Source: Planctomycetota bacterium (GTDB lineage: Bacteria > Planctomycetota > Planctomycetia > Pirellulales > Pirellulaceae). Taken from it: a stretch of 44,673 bases of DNA. The number at the start of each line of letters is the position of its first letter. The stretch's first letter is position 1. Positions 36,744 to 44,673 of the stretch are shown here, in pieces. The position numbers and the translations under genes were made by a program. The notes beneath the pieces were generated by a model. The model had not been told where the DNA came from and made no database searches. It saw only the letters and a list, made by a program, of their open reading frames with translations. The DNA lies in assembly GCA_027619595.1 (NCBI GenBank), contig JAQCHP010000025.1:1-44673 (forward strand), in the 5' to 3' direction.

Positions 36744-38252
36744 ATGTCTCAGCGTTCTTCCCGCCGTCTCCGAGTCGGAATTGTCGCATTGCTGCAGGAG
36801 TCCAATACGTTCCTGCACGAGCGTACTCATCTCGAACAATTCCAAGAAGATCTTTTGGTAACGGGCGACGAAGTCCGGAACCGGCTCGAGACGGCTCACC
36901 ATGAAGTCGGAGGGTTCTTCGAGGGTCTCGCCGAACATGACATGGAAGCTGTCCCGATTTTTGCCGCACGGGCGTTTCCCTACGGCGTCATTGCAGCGAA
37001 TGCTTTTGACGAACTGCTTTCCATGATGCTTGATTCTTGCAGTCGGGCGGGATCCCTGGACGGACTTTTGGTAGCACCCCATGGAGCAACCGTCAGCGAA
37101 AAATACCCGGATGCAGACGGTCATTGGTTAAGCCTTTTGCGGCAACGATTTGGTTCTGACTTTCCCATCGTTGGAACCTTAGACCCGCACGCCAACGTGT
37201 CGCAGGCGATGGTCGACTCGTGTAATGCCCTGATCGCCTACCGTACGAACCCGCACGTTGACCAACGACTGCGAGGCCGCCAGGCCGCCGGAATCCTAGC
37301 AAGTACCCTTCGCAACGAAATCCAACCCGTGATGGCGGCGGCCTTTCCACCGATGGCTATCGGAATTGAACGCCAGCATACGGGGGAATTTCCCTGCGTC
37401 GAACTACTACGTCTTGCGGATGAGATGCTGTTACATCCGAGCGTCGTGGCAAATAGCTTAATATTGGGTTTCCCCTATGCTGATGTGAAGGAAATGGGAT
37501 CGAGTACCTTGGTCGTTTGTGATGGCGACCGGCAATTGGCGGTCAACTTGGCCAATGATCTTGCAGCCACAATGTGGTCCTATCGCGCGCAGCTGGTTGG
37601 CTCGTTTCTGTCAATTTCCTCGGCAGTTGATCAGGCAGCCGCCCTCAAAGGAAGAGTGTGTTTGCTCGACATGGGCGACAATGTAGGCGGCGGATCTCCG
37701 GCCGATGCAACGCACCTTGCCGAAGAGCTTTTTCGTCGAGATATTCCACGTGTATTTGTCTGCCTTTACGACCCGGAAGTTGTACAACAGGCACGCGATG
37801 CCGGCATCGGCCAAACAATTTGCGCGGCAATCGGCGGTAAAACAGACGATCGTCACGGGAGACCCCTTGCAGGCGAGTATCAAATTGTCTCGTTGCACGA
37901 CGGACGATTTTCAGAACCGTTCGCACGGCATGGCGGTATTACTTCGTTTGACCAGGGCTCCACGGCGATTCTTCGTACGACCGCAGGCATGACAATCATG
38001 GTAACGTCCCGACGTATGGTTCCATTTAGCCTCCAGCAGATCGTCAGTTGTGGACTCGATCCACTAGAATTTCAAATACTTGTAGCCAAAGGCGTTAATG
38101 CACCTATCGCGGCATATGAGGCGGTATGTCAACACTTCATACGAGTCGACACTCCCGGCGTGACGTGTGCTGATATGACGAGACTCAGTTTTCAAAAACG
38201 ACGACGCCCGATGTTTCCATTCGAACAAGATGCGACCTTCAGCACTTCCTGA
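36744..38252 (+). CDS. M81-family metallopeptidase (MlrC-like)
   Basis: A 502-aa protein of family M81 (DUF1485), whose best known member is microcystinase C, which degrades linear microcystin and its Adda fragment. The N-terminal VGIVALLQESNTF (Glu19) corresponds to the family's HETNTF motif. GLLVAPHGA, GTLDPHANVS (Asp147, His149) and AYRTNPHVDQ (His171) supply likely zinc ligands, and MGDNVGGGSPAD is the conserved C-terminal half signature. ATG 36744 has AAGGA 8 bases upstream. Most members act on unknown peptide-like or amide substrates; microcystin is not implied here. Same direction as the RidA gene, 206 bases away. Confidence 0.9.
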   Translation: MSQRSSRRLRVGIVALLQESNTFLHERTHLEQFQEDLLVTGDEVRNRLETAHHEVGGFFEGLAEHDMEAVPIFAARAFPYGVIAANAFDELLSMMLDSCSRAGSLDGLLVAPHGATVSEKYPDADGHWLSLLRQRFGSDFPIVGTLDPHANVSQAMVDSCNALIAYRTNPHVDQRLRGRQAAGILASTLRNEIQPVMAAAFPPMAIGIERQHTGEFPCVELLRLADEMLLHPSVVANSLILGFPYADVKEMGSSTLVVCDGDRQLAVNLANDLAATMWSYRAQLVGSFLSISSAVDQAAALKGRVCLLDMGDNVGGGSPADATHLAEELFRRDIPRVFVCLYDPEVVQQARDAGIGQTICAAIGGKTDDRHGRPLAGEYQIVSLHDGRFSEPFARHGGITSFDQGSTAILRTTAGMTIMVTSRRMVPFSLQQIVSCGLDPLEFQILVAKGVNAPIAAYEAVCQHFIRVDTPGVTCADMTRLSFQKRRRPMFPFEQDATFSTS

Positions 38253-38396
38253 GGCTTCCTGCAGTCCGCGCTACAAACCGACCTAGAACGGTACGCAATA
38301 AACCGAAAAAGGCAACTGAAGGAATTTAGGTCATTTTCCCTCGATTGGTCCCCGGAAAAACGCTAAATTCGCGTCCAAGGCGCAAGCCTGCTTCAA

Positions 38397-38425
38397 TTGA
38401 CGCGACGATCTGATACGATGCTAAT
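38397..38425 (+). promoter_or_regulatory. Candidate promoter upstream of the RidA gene
   Basis: TTGACG at 38397-38402 and GCTAAT at 38420-38425 are spaced 17 bases and lie 33 bases before the ATG at 38459. The -35 is a good match and the -10 a moderate one. The 206 bases between the M81 and RidA genes hold no other feature that I can see. Confidence 0.35.
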
Positions 38426-38458
38426 CCAACTCAACTCTCATCTCAGGAATCAAATCCA

Positions 38459-38875
38459 ATGTCGAACGTCGAAATTACTGTGTCCGACCGGTATGGAAGA
38501 AAATGCGCAAGCAGTGGATCCAAATGGGAACCACTTATGGGGTACAGCCGCGCCGTTCGCAGCGGCGATTGGATCGCTGTGACAGGGACCGTTGGCGTCA
38601 ATTCCGATGGCAATTACAGCGAATCTTTGTCGGAACAAACTGCTCGCTCTTTAGCGATCATCCAAGCGGCGATCGAGGCGTTGGGCGGCCAACTGCAGGA
38701 TGTCATTCGGACGCGAATGTATGTCACGGACGTACAGCGTTGGGAAGAGGTTGCGACCGTCCACGGGCGTGTTTTTGGTGAAATCCGTCCTGCAACAACC
38801 ATTGTGGAAGTGCCAAGATTGATCGACGCCAAAGCATTGATTGAAATCGAAGCCGACGCCGTCGTTAAGCACTAA
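38459..38875 (+). CDS. RidA-family protein (YjgF/YER057c/UK114)
   Basis: A 138-aa member of the RidA superfamily. RidA proper deaminates reactive enamine/imine intermediates made by PLP enzymes; other subgroups work in degradation pathways of amino-compounds. The family core is clear: SRAVRSGDWIAVTGTVGV, the SLAIIQAAIEALGGQLQDVI helix, RTRMYVTDV, then IRPATTIVEVPRL with the conserved Arg and the IEIEADAVV end with its Glu. ATG start at 38459. The gene follows the M81 gene and faces the symporter gene, with only 20 bases between the two stops. Confidence 0.9.
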   Translation: MSNVEITVSDRYGRKCASSGSKWEPLMGYSRAVRSGDWIAVTGTVGVNSDGNYSESLSEQTARSLAIIQAAIEALGGQLQDVIRTRMYVTDVQRWEEVATVHGRVFGEIRPATTIVEVPRLIDAKALIEIEADAVVKH

Positions 38876-38895
38876 CTCTCCGGCGTAGGTAGCGA

Positions 38896-40173
38896 CTACG
38901 ACGCCCTTGCGACCTCAAGCCGGTTGACACATGTGGCTACCACTAAGTCACCGACCACGTTCACTGTCGTGCGACACATGTCGAGCAACCGATCCACGCC
39001 CAAGATGATTCCAATACCTTCACCCGGAACACCGACCGACTGAAGCACCAACACAACGAGCGGCAATGAACCTCCGGGAACCCCGGCCGTGCCAATCCCT
39101 GCCAGTACAGACATCAGTACGACGGAAACTTGTTGCGTGAGCGTCAAGTCGACCCCGAATACCTGCGCCAGAAAAAGCACCGTAACCCCTTCGTACAAGG
39201 CGGTGCCGTTTTGATTGGCGGTAGCGCCAACAGTCAACACAAATCGACTCACATCGGTTCGCAGCTTGAGGTCCTGCTCGGCAACCCGCAATGCCGTCGG
39301 TAACGTAACGCTCGACGAAGACGTGGCAAATGCGGTCAAGATCACCTCGGAAATGCTACCGAAGAAATCTCGTGGCGACGTTTTGGCTACAACGTACAAC
39401 ATGACGGAATAGACGATCAGTAAATGAGCGGCCAGACCGAGTACGACTACCACCACATACCAAAACAACGTCGTAACGATATCTAATCCCAAAAGCGCCG
39501 TTACCGAAAACATCAAACCAGCCACTCCGAAAGGAGCTAGTCGCATGGCAAATCCGATGATTACCATCGACACTTCAAAGATGGACTCAAGGCAACTCAT
39601 GAGCGGCGCAGCACGTTCTGGGATGGTAGCCATTGAAACACCAACCACCAACGAGAAGAACATGACGGCCAACATTCCACCGCCGGGAGAACTGCCATCC
39701 AACGAACCGACCATCTCTTGCAGTGGGTTCTTGGGAATAATGTCTAACAATGTGTCACGCACCGACTTGGCGCGCTTGGCTTGATCCACGGCGGTTGCGG
39801 CAGCAGACGAAAAGCTTTCTCGCAATTCGGCGCGTTTCTCAGCCGACAAGCGCAAGCCAGGTTGAACTCCATTCGCAAGTCCCAATCCAATGGCGACCGA
39901 TGCTCCCGAAAAGACCAGCGTTAAGAGCAACGTATTGACACCCATCCGGCCGAGTCGCCGCACATCACCAATCTGCGCTACCCCTAGCGCCAAAGCGCTG
40001 AAAACAAGGGGAACAACGACCATAAAGATCAGACGAAGAAATACCTGCCCCAGCGGTTCTGCTATATTCTTGGCGATCCAGAGCAAACCAGGGGCAACTG
40101 ACCCGTCCAGCTGCCGCGGAACAAATTGATTTGCCAATAATCCGGCCGTCGCTCCCACGAGCAGCCCGGCCAT
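38896..40173 (-). CDS. Dicarboxylate/amino acid:cation symporter (DAACS family), N-terminus cut by an upstream in-frame stop
   Basis: A symporter of the GltP/DctA fold, 425 aa from the ATG at 40173. Marks are VFLRLIFMVVVPLVFSALALG, the first re-entrant loop Ser motif FATSSSSVTLPTALRV, ATANQNGTALYEGVTV (in the place of the usual NMDGT), the second re-entrant loop SVLAGIGTAGVPGGSL and DRLLDMCRTTVNVVGD. It should import an acidic or neutral amino acid or a dicarboxylate with Na+ or H+. The reading frame continues upstream past a TAA at 40177-40179 to an ATG at 40224, and the 15 codons there look like a family N-terminus, so the first helix starts almost at the present ATG. No ribosome site precedes 40173. 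Confidence 0.85.
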   Translation of the reverse strand: MAGLLVGATAGLLANQFVPRQLDGSVAPGLLWIAKNIAEPLGQVFLRLIFMVVVPLVFSALALGVAQIGDVRRLGRMGVNTLLLTLVFSGASVAIGLGLANGVQPGLRLSAEKRAELRESFSSAAATAVDQAKRAKSVRDTLLDIIPKNPLQEMVGSLDGSSPGGGMLAVMFFSLVVGVSMATIPERAAPLMSCLESIFEVSMVIIGFAMRLAPFGVAGLMFSVTALLGLDIVTTLFWYVVVVVLGLAAHLLIVYSVMLYVVAKTSPRDFFGSISEVILTAFATSSSSVTLPTALRVAEQDLKLRTDVSRFVLTVGATANQNGTALYEGVTVLFLAQVFGVDLTLTQQVSVVLMSVLAGIGTAGVPGGSLPLVVLVLQSVGVPGEGIGIILGVDRLLDMCRTTVNVVGDLVVATCVNRLEVARAS

Positions 40174-40176
40174 AAT

Positions 40177-40224
40177 TTAGAAATGCAGGGAACTGCCCGT
40201 GTGCTTGTCTTCTTGTGCGCCCAT
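40177..40224 (-). other. Fifteen-codon leader in frame with the symporter, ended by TAA
   Basis: ATG at 40224, 15 codons ending in SSLHF, then TAA, then ATT and the ATG of the symporter. The charged polar start followed by LHF just before the first membrane helix is what DAACS proteins usually show, so these codons look like the lost N-terminus of the symporter. It may be a nonsense mutation, a sequencing error or a small leader peptide. Confidence 0.6.
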
Positions 40225-40459
40225 ATCCGCTTACATATCCTTTCATTTTGCCTTCGGCGGCTCATTCCGCACCACAATCGCTTCCCTAGGTCGGGCACCT
40301 CACCGTGTTTGCCGTGAGACGAAACTGTAACTCAAATCGAGTGTGACATCATCGGGTAGCAGCTACGATCGGTGTGCCCAACGCGTGCCATCCTAGTAAA
40401 ATCTTGAATGTGCCTTGACGACGTGCACCAGAACACGGAAATCCAGCGAGGAAAATGTG

Positions 40460-41158
40460 ATGAAGAATATTGGAACCGTATCTTCCATCCAGGTCGGTCT
40501 CCCACATACCTACGCTGCAACCGATTCGGAGACGCCTCCATCTAGCGCGGCCGACTCGAACATCGGGGCCCCGAATGATCCCTTGTGGCGAACAGCGTTC
40601 TTCAAACACCCCGTCGTGGGGCCAGTACAATTCCATCACGACCATATCGAAGGCGATGGCTCCGCTGACCTGGAGCACCACGGCGGTATTGATAAGGCCG
40701 TGTTGGCGTATTCGCTCGACCATTACGCTCCATGGCAAATCGAATGGAATGTCGGCGTTCTTCCGTACGGCGCTTTCGGCGAAAACCTGTCAATCCTGGG
40801 ACTCACCGAAGACGACGTCTGCCTTGGGGATATCTGGCGACTGGGCAACGTGTGGATGCAGGTGTCACAGCCGCGACAGCCTTGTTGGAAATTGGGACGG
40901 CGATGGAATCGGTCGGACTTGCCAAAAAGAGTAATCGTCACGGGACGGACAGGCTGGTATTTACGTGTCGTCACGCAGGGTTCAGCGGCGGCCGGCAAGT
41001 TAACCCTCGAGGAGCGGCCCTATGCTGAATGGACCATTAGTCGCTGCAATGATATCGCTTATGCCAAAAACGAAACGGGCACGCTTTCCACGCAACGGCA
41101 CGCGTTGGCCGAAATCCCGGTATTGTCGCTTTCCTGGCGGGAAAAGCTGGCTAGGTGA
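40460..41158 (+). CDS. MOSC-domain protein (YiiM-like)
   Basis: A 232-aa protein with a MOSC (molybdenum cofactor sulfurase C-terminal) domain. LEHHGGIDKAVLAYSLDHYAPW, PYGAFGENLSILGLTEDDVCLGD and VSQPRQPCWKLGRRW carry the family pattern; the Cys of QPRQPC is the residue proposed to handle the sulfur or molybdenum cofactor. YiiM relatives reduce N-hydroxylated bases with the molybdenum cofactor. ATG 40460 has GAGGA about 8 bases upstream; the open frame back to 40415 adds non-conserved residues. Sits alone between the symporter and the cytochrome gene. Confidence 0.9.
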   Translation: MKNIGTVSSIQVGLPHTYAATDSETPPSSAADSNIGAPNDPLWRTAFFKHPVVGPVQFHHDHIEGDGSADLEHHGGIDKAVLAYSLDHYAPWQIEWNVGVLPYGAFGENLSILGLTEDDVCLGDIWRLGNVWMQVSQPRQPCWKLGRRWNRSDLPKRVIVTGRTGWYLRVVTQGSAAAGKLTLEERPYAEWTISRCNDIAYAKNETGTLSTQRHALAEIPVLSLSWREKLAR

Positions 41159-41213
41159 GGCAAATCAGAAGGACTGCAAATGGTCCAGCCCCGACGACGG
41201 AGCAGATTCGGAC

Positions 41214-41219
41214 TATACT
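41214..41219 (+). promoter_or_regulatory. Candidate -10 box upstream of the cytochrome/PQQ-type gene
   Basis: TATACT lies 87 bases before the ATG at 41306. The matching -35 position (about 41191) is weak, so this is a low-confidence call. Confidence 0.3.
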
Positions 41220-41305
41220 GCCTTTCGGAACAGAACGGCCTAATATCTAGCATGAATCTGCTCCTTCGACCAACTACGGCTGAAAAACTCTTAACTACCC
41301 CCTGA

Positions 41306-44056
41306 ATGTTTCCTTTCTACCGACAGCAGCCCCCAAGCAATCCTCAAGACATGCCCACCTTCTACAGCACCCCAACCGCATTGACCCTCTGGTTCGTTTT
41401 GGCAACTGGAAACTTCGTCCTGGGAGAACTGCCCAGTGCACCGTTTTCTAGCACCGAACGAATCCCACTTACAACCTTGCGGGTCGAGGGATCCCCGGAA
41501 CCGCCACTCCCCTACACCACGGAAAAATGGCCAACGAAAATTGAATGGAATTCAACCATTTACGCCGCCGCGGAGCCCGGACGCCAGGCTCTCTTGGTGA
41601 TCCTGACCCAGGGTGAAGGACAATTATCGACACTCGTGCGAGTACCTGATAACAACCCTCTGGCCACAGAGGCCGAGAAACTTTTGGAAATCCCCAGCTG
41701 GCTCGTCTATAGCCTGACGTTTCATCCCCAATATCAGGAGAATGGCTACGTTTACTTGGGAAGCAACGGACCCATCGACAAAGGGAACGACCGAGTCGAC
41801 CGAATCGCGCGTTACACGGTTGATCCAACTGGAAAGATTGACCCCGCCTCGGAATTGATCATTATTGAGTGGAAATCCAATGGGCACAACGGTGTTGCAC
41901 TTAGCTTTGGTCACGATGGAATGCTCTATGTCACAAGCGGTGATGGAACCAGCGATTCTGACGCTTGGCTGTCAGCACAAGATGTGACAAATTTACTGGG
42001 TGGGGTCCTAAGAATTGATGTCGACCACCCAACCGAGGACAAACCGTATTCAATCCCTCCCGACAATCCATTCCTGACAGTGCCAGGAGCGCGAGGCGAG
42101 TTGTGGGCCATCGGGCTCCGCAACCCCTGGCGAATGTGTACCGATCGCAAGACCGGCCAAATTTGGGTGGGAAACAACGGCCAAGACCTGTGGGAAACGG
42201 TGCATTTGATTCGCCGCGGTGAGAACTATGGCTGGAGCGTGTACGAGGGAAACCACCCTTTTTACCTCAACCGCCAACTTGGACCAGCTCCGTATGTACC
42301 ACCCACTCTCGAACACCACCATCAGGAGTCGCGGTCACTCACAGGCGGAGAGGTTTACTACGGCAGCCAATTACCAGAATTAGATGGAGCGTATATCTAC
42401 GGCGACTTCTCGACGGGAAAGATTTGGGGCGCCCGCCACGATGGTACCCGAATCACGTGGCACCGAGAATTAGCCGACACTTCACTTTTGATCGTTGGGT
42501 TCGCTGTCACACACAGTGGTGAACTGCTGGTGGTTGAGTATGGAAACGGGCTCCATCGGATCATTCCTCAGGAACCACTGAAAAACCAAATTCCCTTCCC
42601 CAGAAAACTCAGTGAAACGGGCCTGTTTGCTTCGACAAAGAATCATGAAATGCAACCCGGAGTTATTCCGTACGAAGTGAACGCACCGGGCTGGGTCGAT
42701 GGCGCGATAGCCGAGCGACACGTTGCACTGCCAGAAGGTGCCACGATGGGATTCAATGAAACGAGAAATTTTGATCTACCGGACCGATCGGTCATTTTGC
42801 AGACGCTCAGCATTCCGAATCAGAACGGAGAACCTGCCTATCGGGTTGAGACGAGAATGCTACTGAGAGAACGAAACGAGTGGGTTGGTTATTCCTACCT
42901 TTGGAACCGCGAACAAGACGATGCAGACCTGGTCGGAATGGCCGGTGCAGAAATTGAACTACCGATCGCGGATCAGGCATCAACGGACGCTAAACGTCCT
43001 TGGCATGTACCGAGTCGTAGCGAGTGCATGTCGTGTCATGCGCGGCAGGTCGGATACGTGTTGGGCCTGTCCCAACCGCAACTGAATCGCGTCTGCGAGT
43101 ATGACGATGGAAAACAAGAAAATCAGCTTGAAGTGCTAAAAAGGGCGGGGATCGTCGGCGGTGACTTTCCACGACCTCTGGCGGAGATGCCCCAATTGGT
43201 CAATCCGTATGACCCGCAACACCCGTTAGATGCCAGGGCGCGGTCTTATTTGCACACGAATTGTTCGGTATGTCATATCCTGACCGGGGGCGGGAACGCC
43301 AGAATGGAGCTAGAAATCACTACGGACGCCAATTCATTGGCCATCATCGACCAACACCCGCAACACGATACCTTGGGTGTAGAAAATGCAAGGATTGTTG
43401 CCCCAGGTGAACCCGAGCGATCGATTCTATTTCAACGTATTTCCCGGCGAGGCCGTGGTCAGATGCCACCACTCGTAACGAAGGCGGTCGACCCGGATGC
43501 CGTTGAACTCATTCGCCAATGGATCCAAGCAATGCCCCCATCCCGAAAGTTTGTGCGTGAATGGACGCTGCCGGATGTTGAACAATTAGTTGACCGTGTC
43601 CCGTCGGTACAAAATAGCGAACAAGGCAAACAAATTTTCCGCGATGCCGGGTGCATTCAATGTCACCGGAGATCCGATGAAGGGGGAGGCGCAGGCCCGG
43701 ACCTTACGAATCTCGGGATGCGACGAAAAGCTACCGAAATCCTGGAGTCGATCATCCTACCGTCGAAAACCGTAGCGCCCGAATTCGCCACGACTCAAAT
43801 TCATACCGTTGACGGACTCCAACATCTGGGACGAATTGAGCGTGAAGATGACGAGCGAGTGATCCTCCGCACAAGTAATTCTTTCGCGGGGCCGCTTGAA
43901 ATCTTAAAAGAAGACATTGAAGAGCGGGGGCTCTCTCCGCTGTCGTCGATGCCGGTCGGCCTATTAAACACTTGGGAGCTAGACCAGATTGCCGACCTAT
44001 TGGCATACCTAATCGGAAGCGAGCCGCAGGCAGAACCACCAGGCCAATCGCCGTAG
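41306..44056 (+). CDS. Exported PQQ-type glucose/sorbosone dehydrogenase fused to a multihaem cytochrome c module
   Basis: A 916-aa exported protein with three parts. After a signal sequence (ALTLWFVLATGNFVLG), residues about 50-430 form a soluble glucose/sorbosone-dehydrogenase-type beta-propeller (LTFHPQYQENGYVYLG, HDGMLYVTSGDG, GELWAIGLRNPWRMC, GENYGWSVYEG, GAYIYGDFSTGKIWG). The middle part (KLSETGLFAS, PYEVNAPGWVDGAIAERH, YRVETRMLLRERNEW) is of the kind known as HNE_0200 family and holds CMSCH and CSVCH. The end is a planctomycete-type haem-binding module (GKQIFRDAGCIQCH, GPDLTNLGM, SSMPVGLLNTWELDQIADLLAYL). It likely oxidises a sugar or alcohol outside the cell membrane and passes electrons through three c-type haems. 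ATG 41306; ATG 41351 also fits the signal sequence. Confidence 0.9.
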   Translation: MFPFYRQQPPSNPQDMPTFYSTPTALTLWFVLATGNFVLGELPSAPFSSTERIPLTTLRVEGSPEPPLPYTTEKWPTKIEWNSTIYAAAEPGRQALLVILTQGEGQLSTLVRVPDNNPLATEAEKLLEIPSWLVYSLTFHPQYQENGYVYLGSNGPIDKGNDRVDRIARYTVDPTGKIDPASELIIIEWKSNGHNGVALSFGHDGMLYVTSGDGTSDSDAWLSAQDVTNLLGGVLRIDVDHPTEDKPYSIPPDNPFLTVPGARGELWAIGLRNPWRMCTDRKTGQIWVGNNGQDLWETVHLIRRGENYGWSVYEGNHPFYLNRQLGPAPYVPPTLEHHHQESRSLTGGEVYYGSQLPELDGAYIYGDFSTGKIWGARHDGTRITWHRELADTSLLIVGFAVTHSGELLVVEYGNGLHRIIPQEPLKNQIPFPRKLSETGLFASTKNHEMQPGVIPYEVNAPGWVDGAIAERHVALPEGATMGFNETRNFDLPDRSVILQTLSIPNQNGEPAYRVETRMLLRERNEWVGYSYLWNREQDDADLVGMAGAEIELPIADQASTDAKRPWHVPSRSECMSCHARQVGYVLGLSQPQLNRVCEYDDGKQENQLEVLKRAGIVGGDFPRPLAEMPQLVNPYDPQHPLDARARSYLHTNCSVCHILTGGGNARMELEITTDANSLAIIDQHPQHDTLGVENARIVAPGEPERSILFQRISRRGRGQMPPLVTKAVDPDAVELIRQWIQAMPPSRKFVREWTLPDVEQLVDRVPSVQNSEQGKQIFRDAGCIQCHRRSDEGGGAGPDLTNLGMRRKATEILESIILPSKTVAPEFATTQIHTVDGLQHLGRIEREDDERVILRTSNSFAGPLEILKEDIEERGLSPLSSMPVGLLNTWELDQIADLLAYLIGSEPQAEPPGQSP

Positions 44057-44073
44057 TGTACCGCGACCCCTAC

Positions 44074-44104
44074 AGCCGTAACGCAGCGGAAACTGCGTAC
44101 GGCT
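44074..44104. terminator. Hairpin between convergent cytochrome and cold-shock genes
   Basis: AGCCGTA/TACGGCT and CGCAG/CTGCG pair into a 12-base-pair stem (one bulged A at 44081) around the loop CGGAAA. It lies in the 78-base gap between two genes that end toward each other, a natural place for a shared terminator. No clear T-run follows on either strand, so the function is inferred from position. Confidence 0.55.
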
Positions 44105-44134
44105 TGGGATCGGCTTAGAAAATAACCGGTCTAG

Positions 44135-44332
44135 CTAGTTCGGTCGAACGGTCACGGCACAAGGGCCTTTTTTGCCCTGGCCAATCTCGTATTCAACCGA
44201 CTGACCCTCACTCAGTTGTTCAATCGTCGTTCCTTGGACGGCTGAGTGGTGAAAAAACAGGTCATCTTTGTCTCCTTGGATGAACCCAAACCCTTTGTCC
44301 GCCAGCACCTTCTTGATGGTACCCTTTAACAT
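44135..44332 (-). CDS. csp: Cold-shock-domain protein
   Basis: A 65-aa single cold-shock domain that binds single-stranded RNA and DNA and melts mRNA structure. It begins MLKGTIKKVLADKGFGFIQG; the RNP1 motif is KGFGFIQ and the RNP2 motif DLFFHHSAV. The end KKGPCAVTVRPN completes the five-stranded fold. ATG 44332 has GGAG nine bases upstream. The frame is open further back to 44443, but those residues do not resemble the family, so they are taken as leader. Confidence 0.94.
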   Translation of the reverse strand: MLKGTIKKVLADKGFGFIQGDKDDLFFHHSAVQGTTIEQLSEGQSVEYEIGQGKKGPCAVTVRPN

Positions 44333-44673
44333 CCCTACACACTCCAAAAATCGCTCATAACGGCCTACGAAACACTCCGAAGAGCGTCCCTTCGAGCCAA
44401 AAAAGTTGGGAGCACGCCCATAATCTCCGTTTGGAACCCCCAAAAAAAGGAGTCAAACACCGACTCTGGGGAGACCTCAAGAACCACTGAAGGCTGTTCG
44501 ACCTACAATTTCCTCTTGTCTCATGCTCATCACGAACAATCGTGACTCTTCAGGTATACACGAGTCGGGAACCCAACACAATCGTCGCGACGCCCCTGAT
44601 TCCGGATATTTTGAAAAATTTTAGACCCCGGAGGCGGCAGGCAGAGGTCCCCAAAACCCTCCCAGACTGCTCA
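44333..44673 (-). promoter_or_regulatory. Long leader region of the cold-shock gene
   Basis: These 341 bases hold no gene that I can support. A small palindrome TCACGAACAATCGTGA lies at 44530-44545, and a weak promoter-like pair on the minus strand includes TATACC (44553-44558). Cold-shock mRNAs often have long structured leaders; here that is a possibility from position, not shown. Confidence 0.3.

Noticed and set aside
44333-44443. N-terminal extension of the cold-shock protein by 37 residues
   Set aside because: The residues do not resemble any cold-shock family start, and a GGAG ribosome site sits before ATG 44332.

Overview
The window comes from a planctomycete, most likely of the order Pirellulales. 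The evidence is the combination of a dockerin-like, PEP-CTERM surface protein, a C-terminal haem-binding module of the type common in Pirellula relatives, many secreted or Tat-exported proteins of unassigned function, and short palindromic repeats scattered between genes. Base composition is moderate in G+C, and clearly richer over about 27.7-30.0 kb. No rRNA, tRNA, CRISPR array, transposase or phage gene was recognised.

Layout. 1-4.6 kb (minus strand): a sulfatase-modifying-factor-like protein, an FAD glycerol-3-phosphate dehydrogenase, a Nudix hydrolase with a TTG start, and a prepilin-peptidase-like membrane protein that appears to have lost a catalytic Asp. 4.6-4.9 kb: two near-identical palindromic repeats. 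4.9-11.0 kb (minus): a complete oligopeptide/dipeptide ABC importer, oppABCDF. 11.3-13.0 kb: a membrane histidine kinase without an adjacent response regulator, overlapping tail to tail with a pterin dehydratase. 13.1-18.2 kb: a TPR protein, an MFS exporter, a tiny membrane protein and a HEAT-like exported protein. 18.4-22.5 kb (minus): U32 peptidase/RlhA-like, RdgB and an FAH-family enzyme as an operon. 22.8-27.1 kb: RecG, a lipoprotein and class II fructose-bisphosphate aldolase.

27.1-30.7 kb is the accessory stretch. A large PEP-CTERM repeat protein is broken by two compensating frameshifts. It is flanked on both sides by related palindrome clusters, and a pair of long inverted repeats lies just upstream. 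30.7-35.0 kb returns to housekeeping genes: trpB (without trpA), mutM, a Tat-exported DUF3500-like protein and a diacylglycerol-kinase-like lipid kinase.

35.0-40.2 kb looks like a small catabolic locus. It holds a HAD phosphatase and an RraA-like aldolase on the minus strand, an M81 (MlrC-like) metallopeptidase and a RidA protein on the plus strand, and a dicarboxylate/amino-acid:cation symporter facing them. The symporter's first 15 codons are cut off by an in-frame TAA. The window ends with a MOSC protein, a three-module PQQ-type/cytochrome protein with three CxxCH haem motifs, and a cold-shock protein with a long leader.

I did not find a clear new defence or biosynthetic system. The observations I rate highest are the symporter nonsense codon with its neighbouring M81/RidA/RraA locus, the frameshifted surface protein with flanking repeats, and the degenerate prepilin peptidase.
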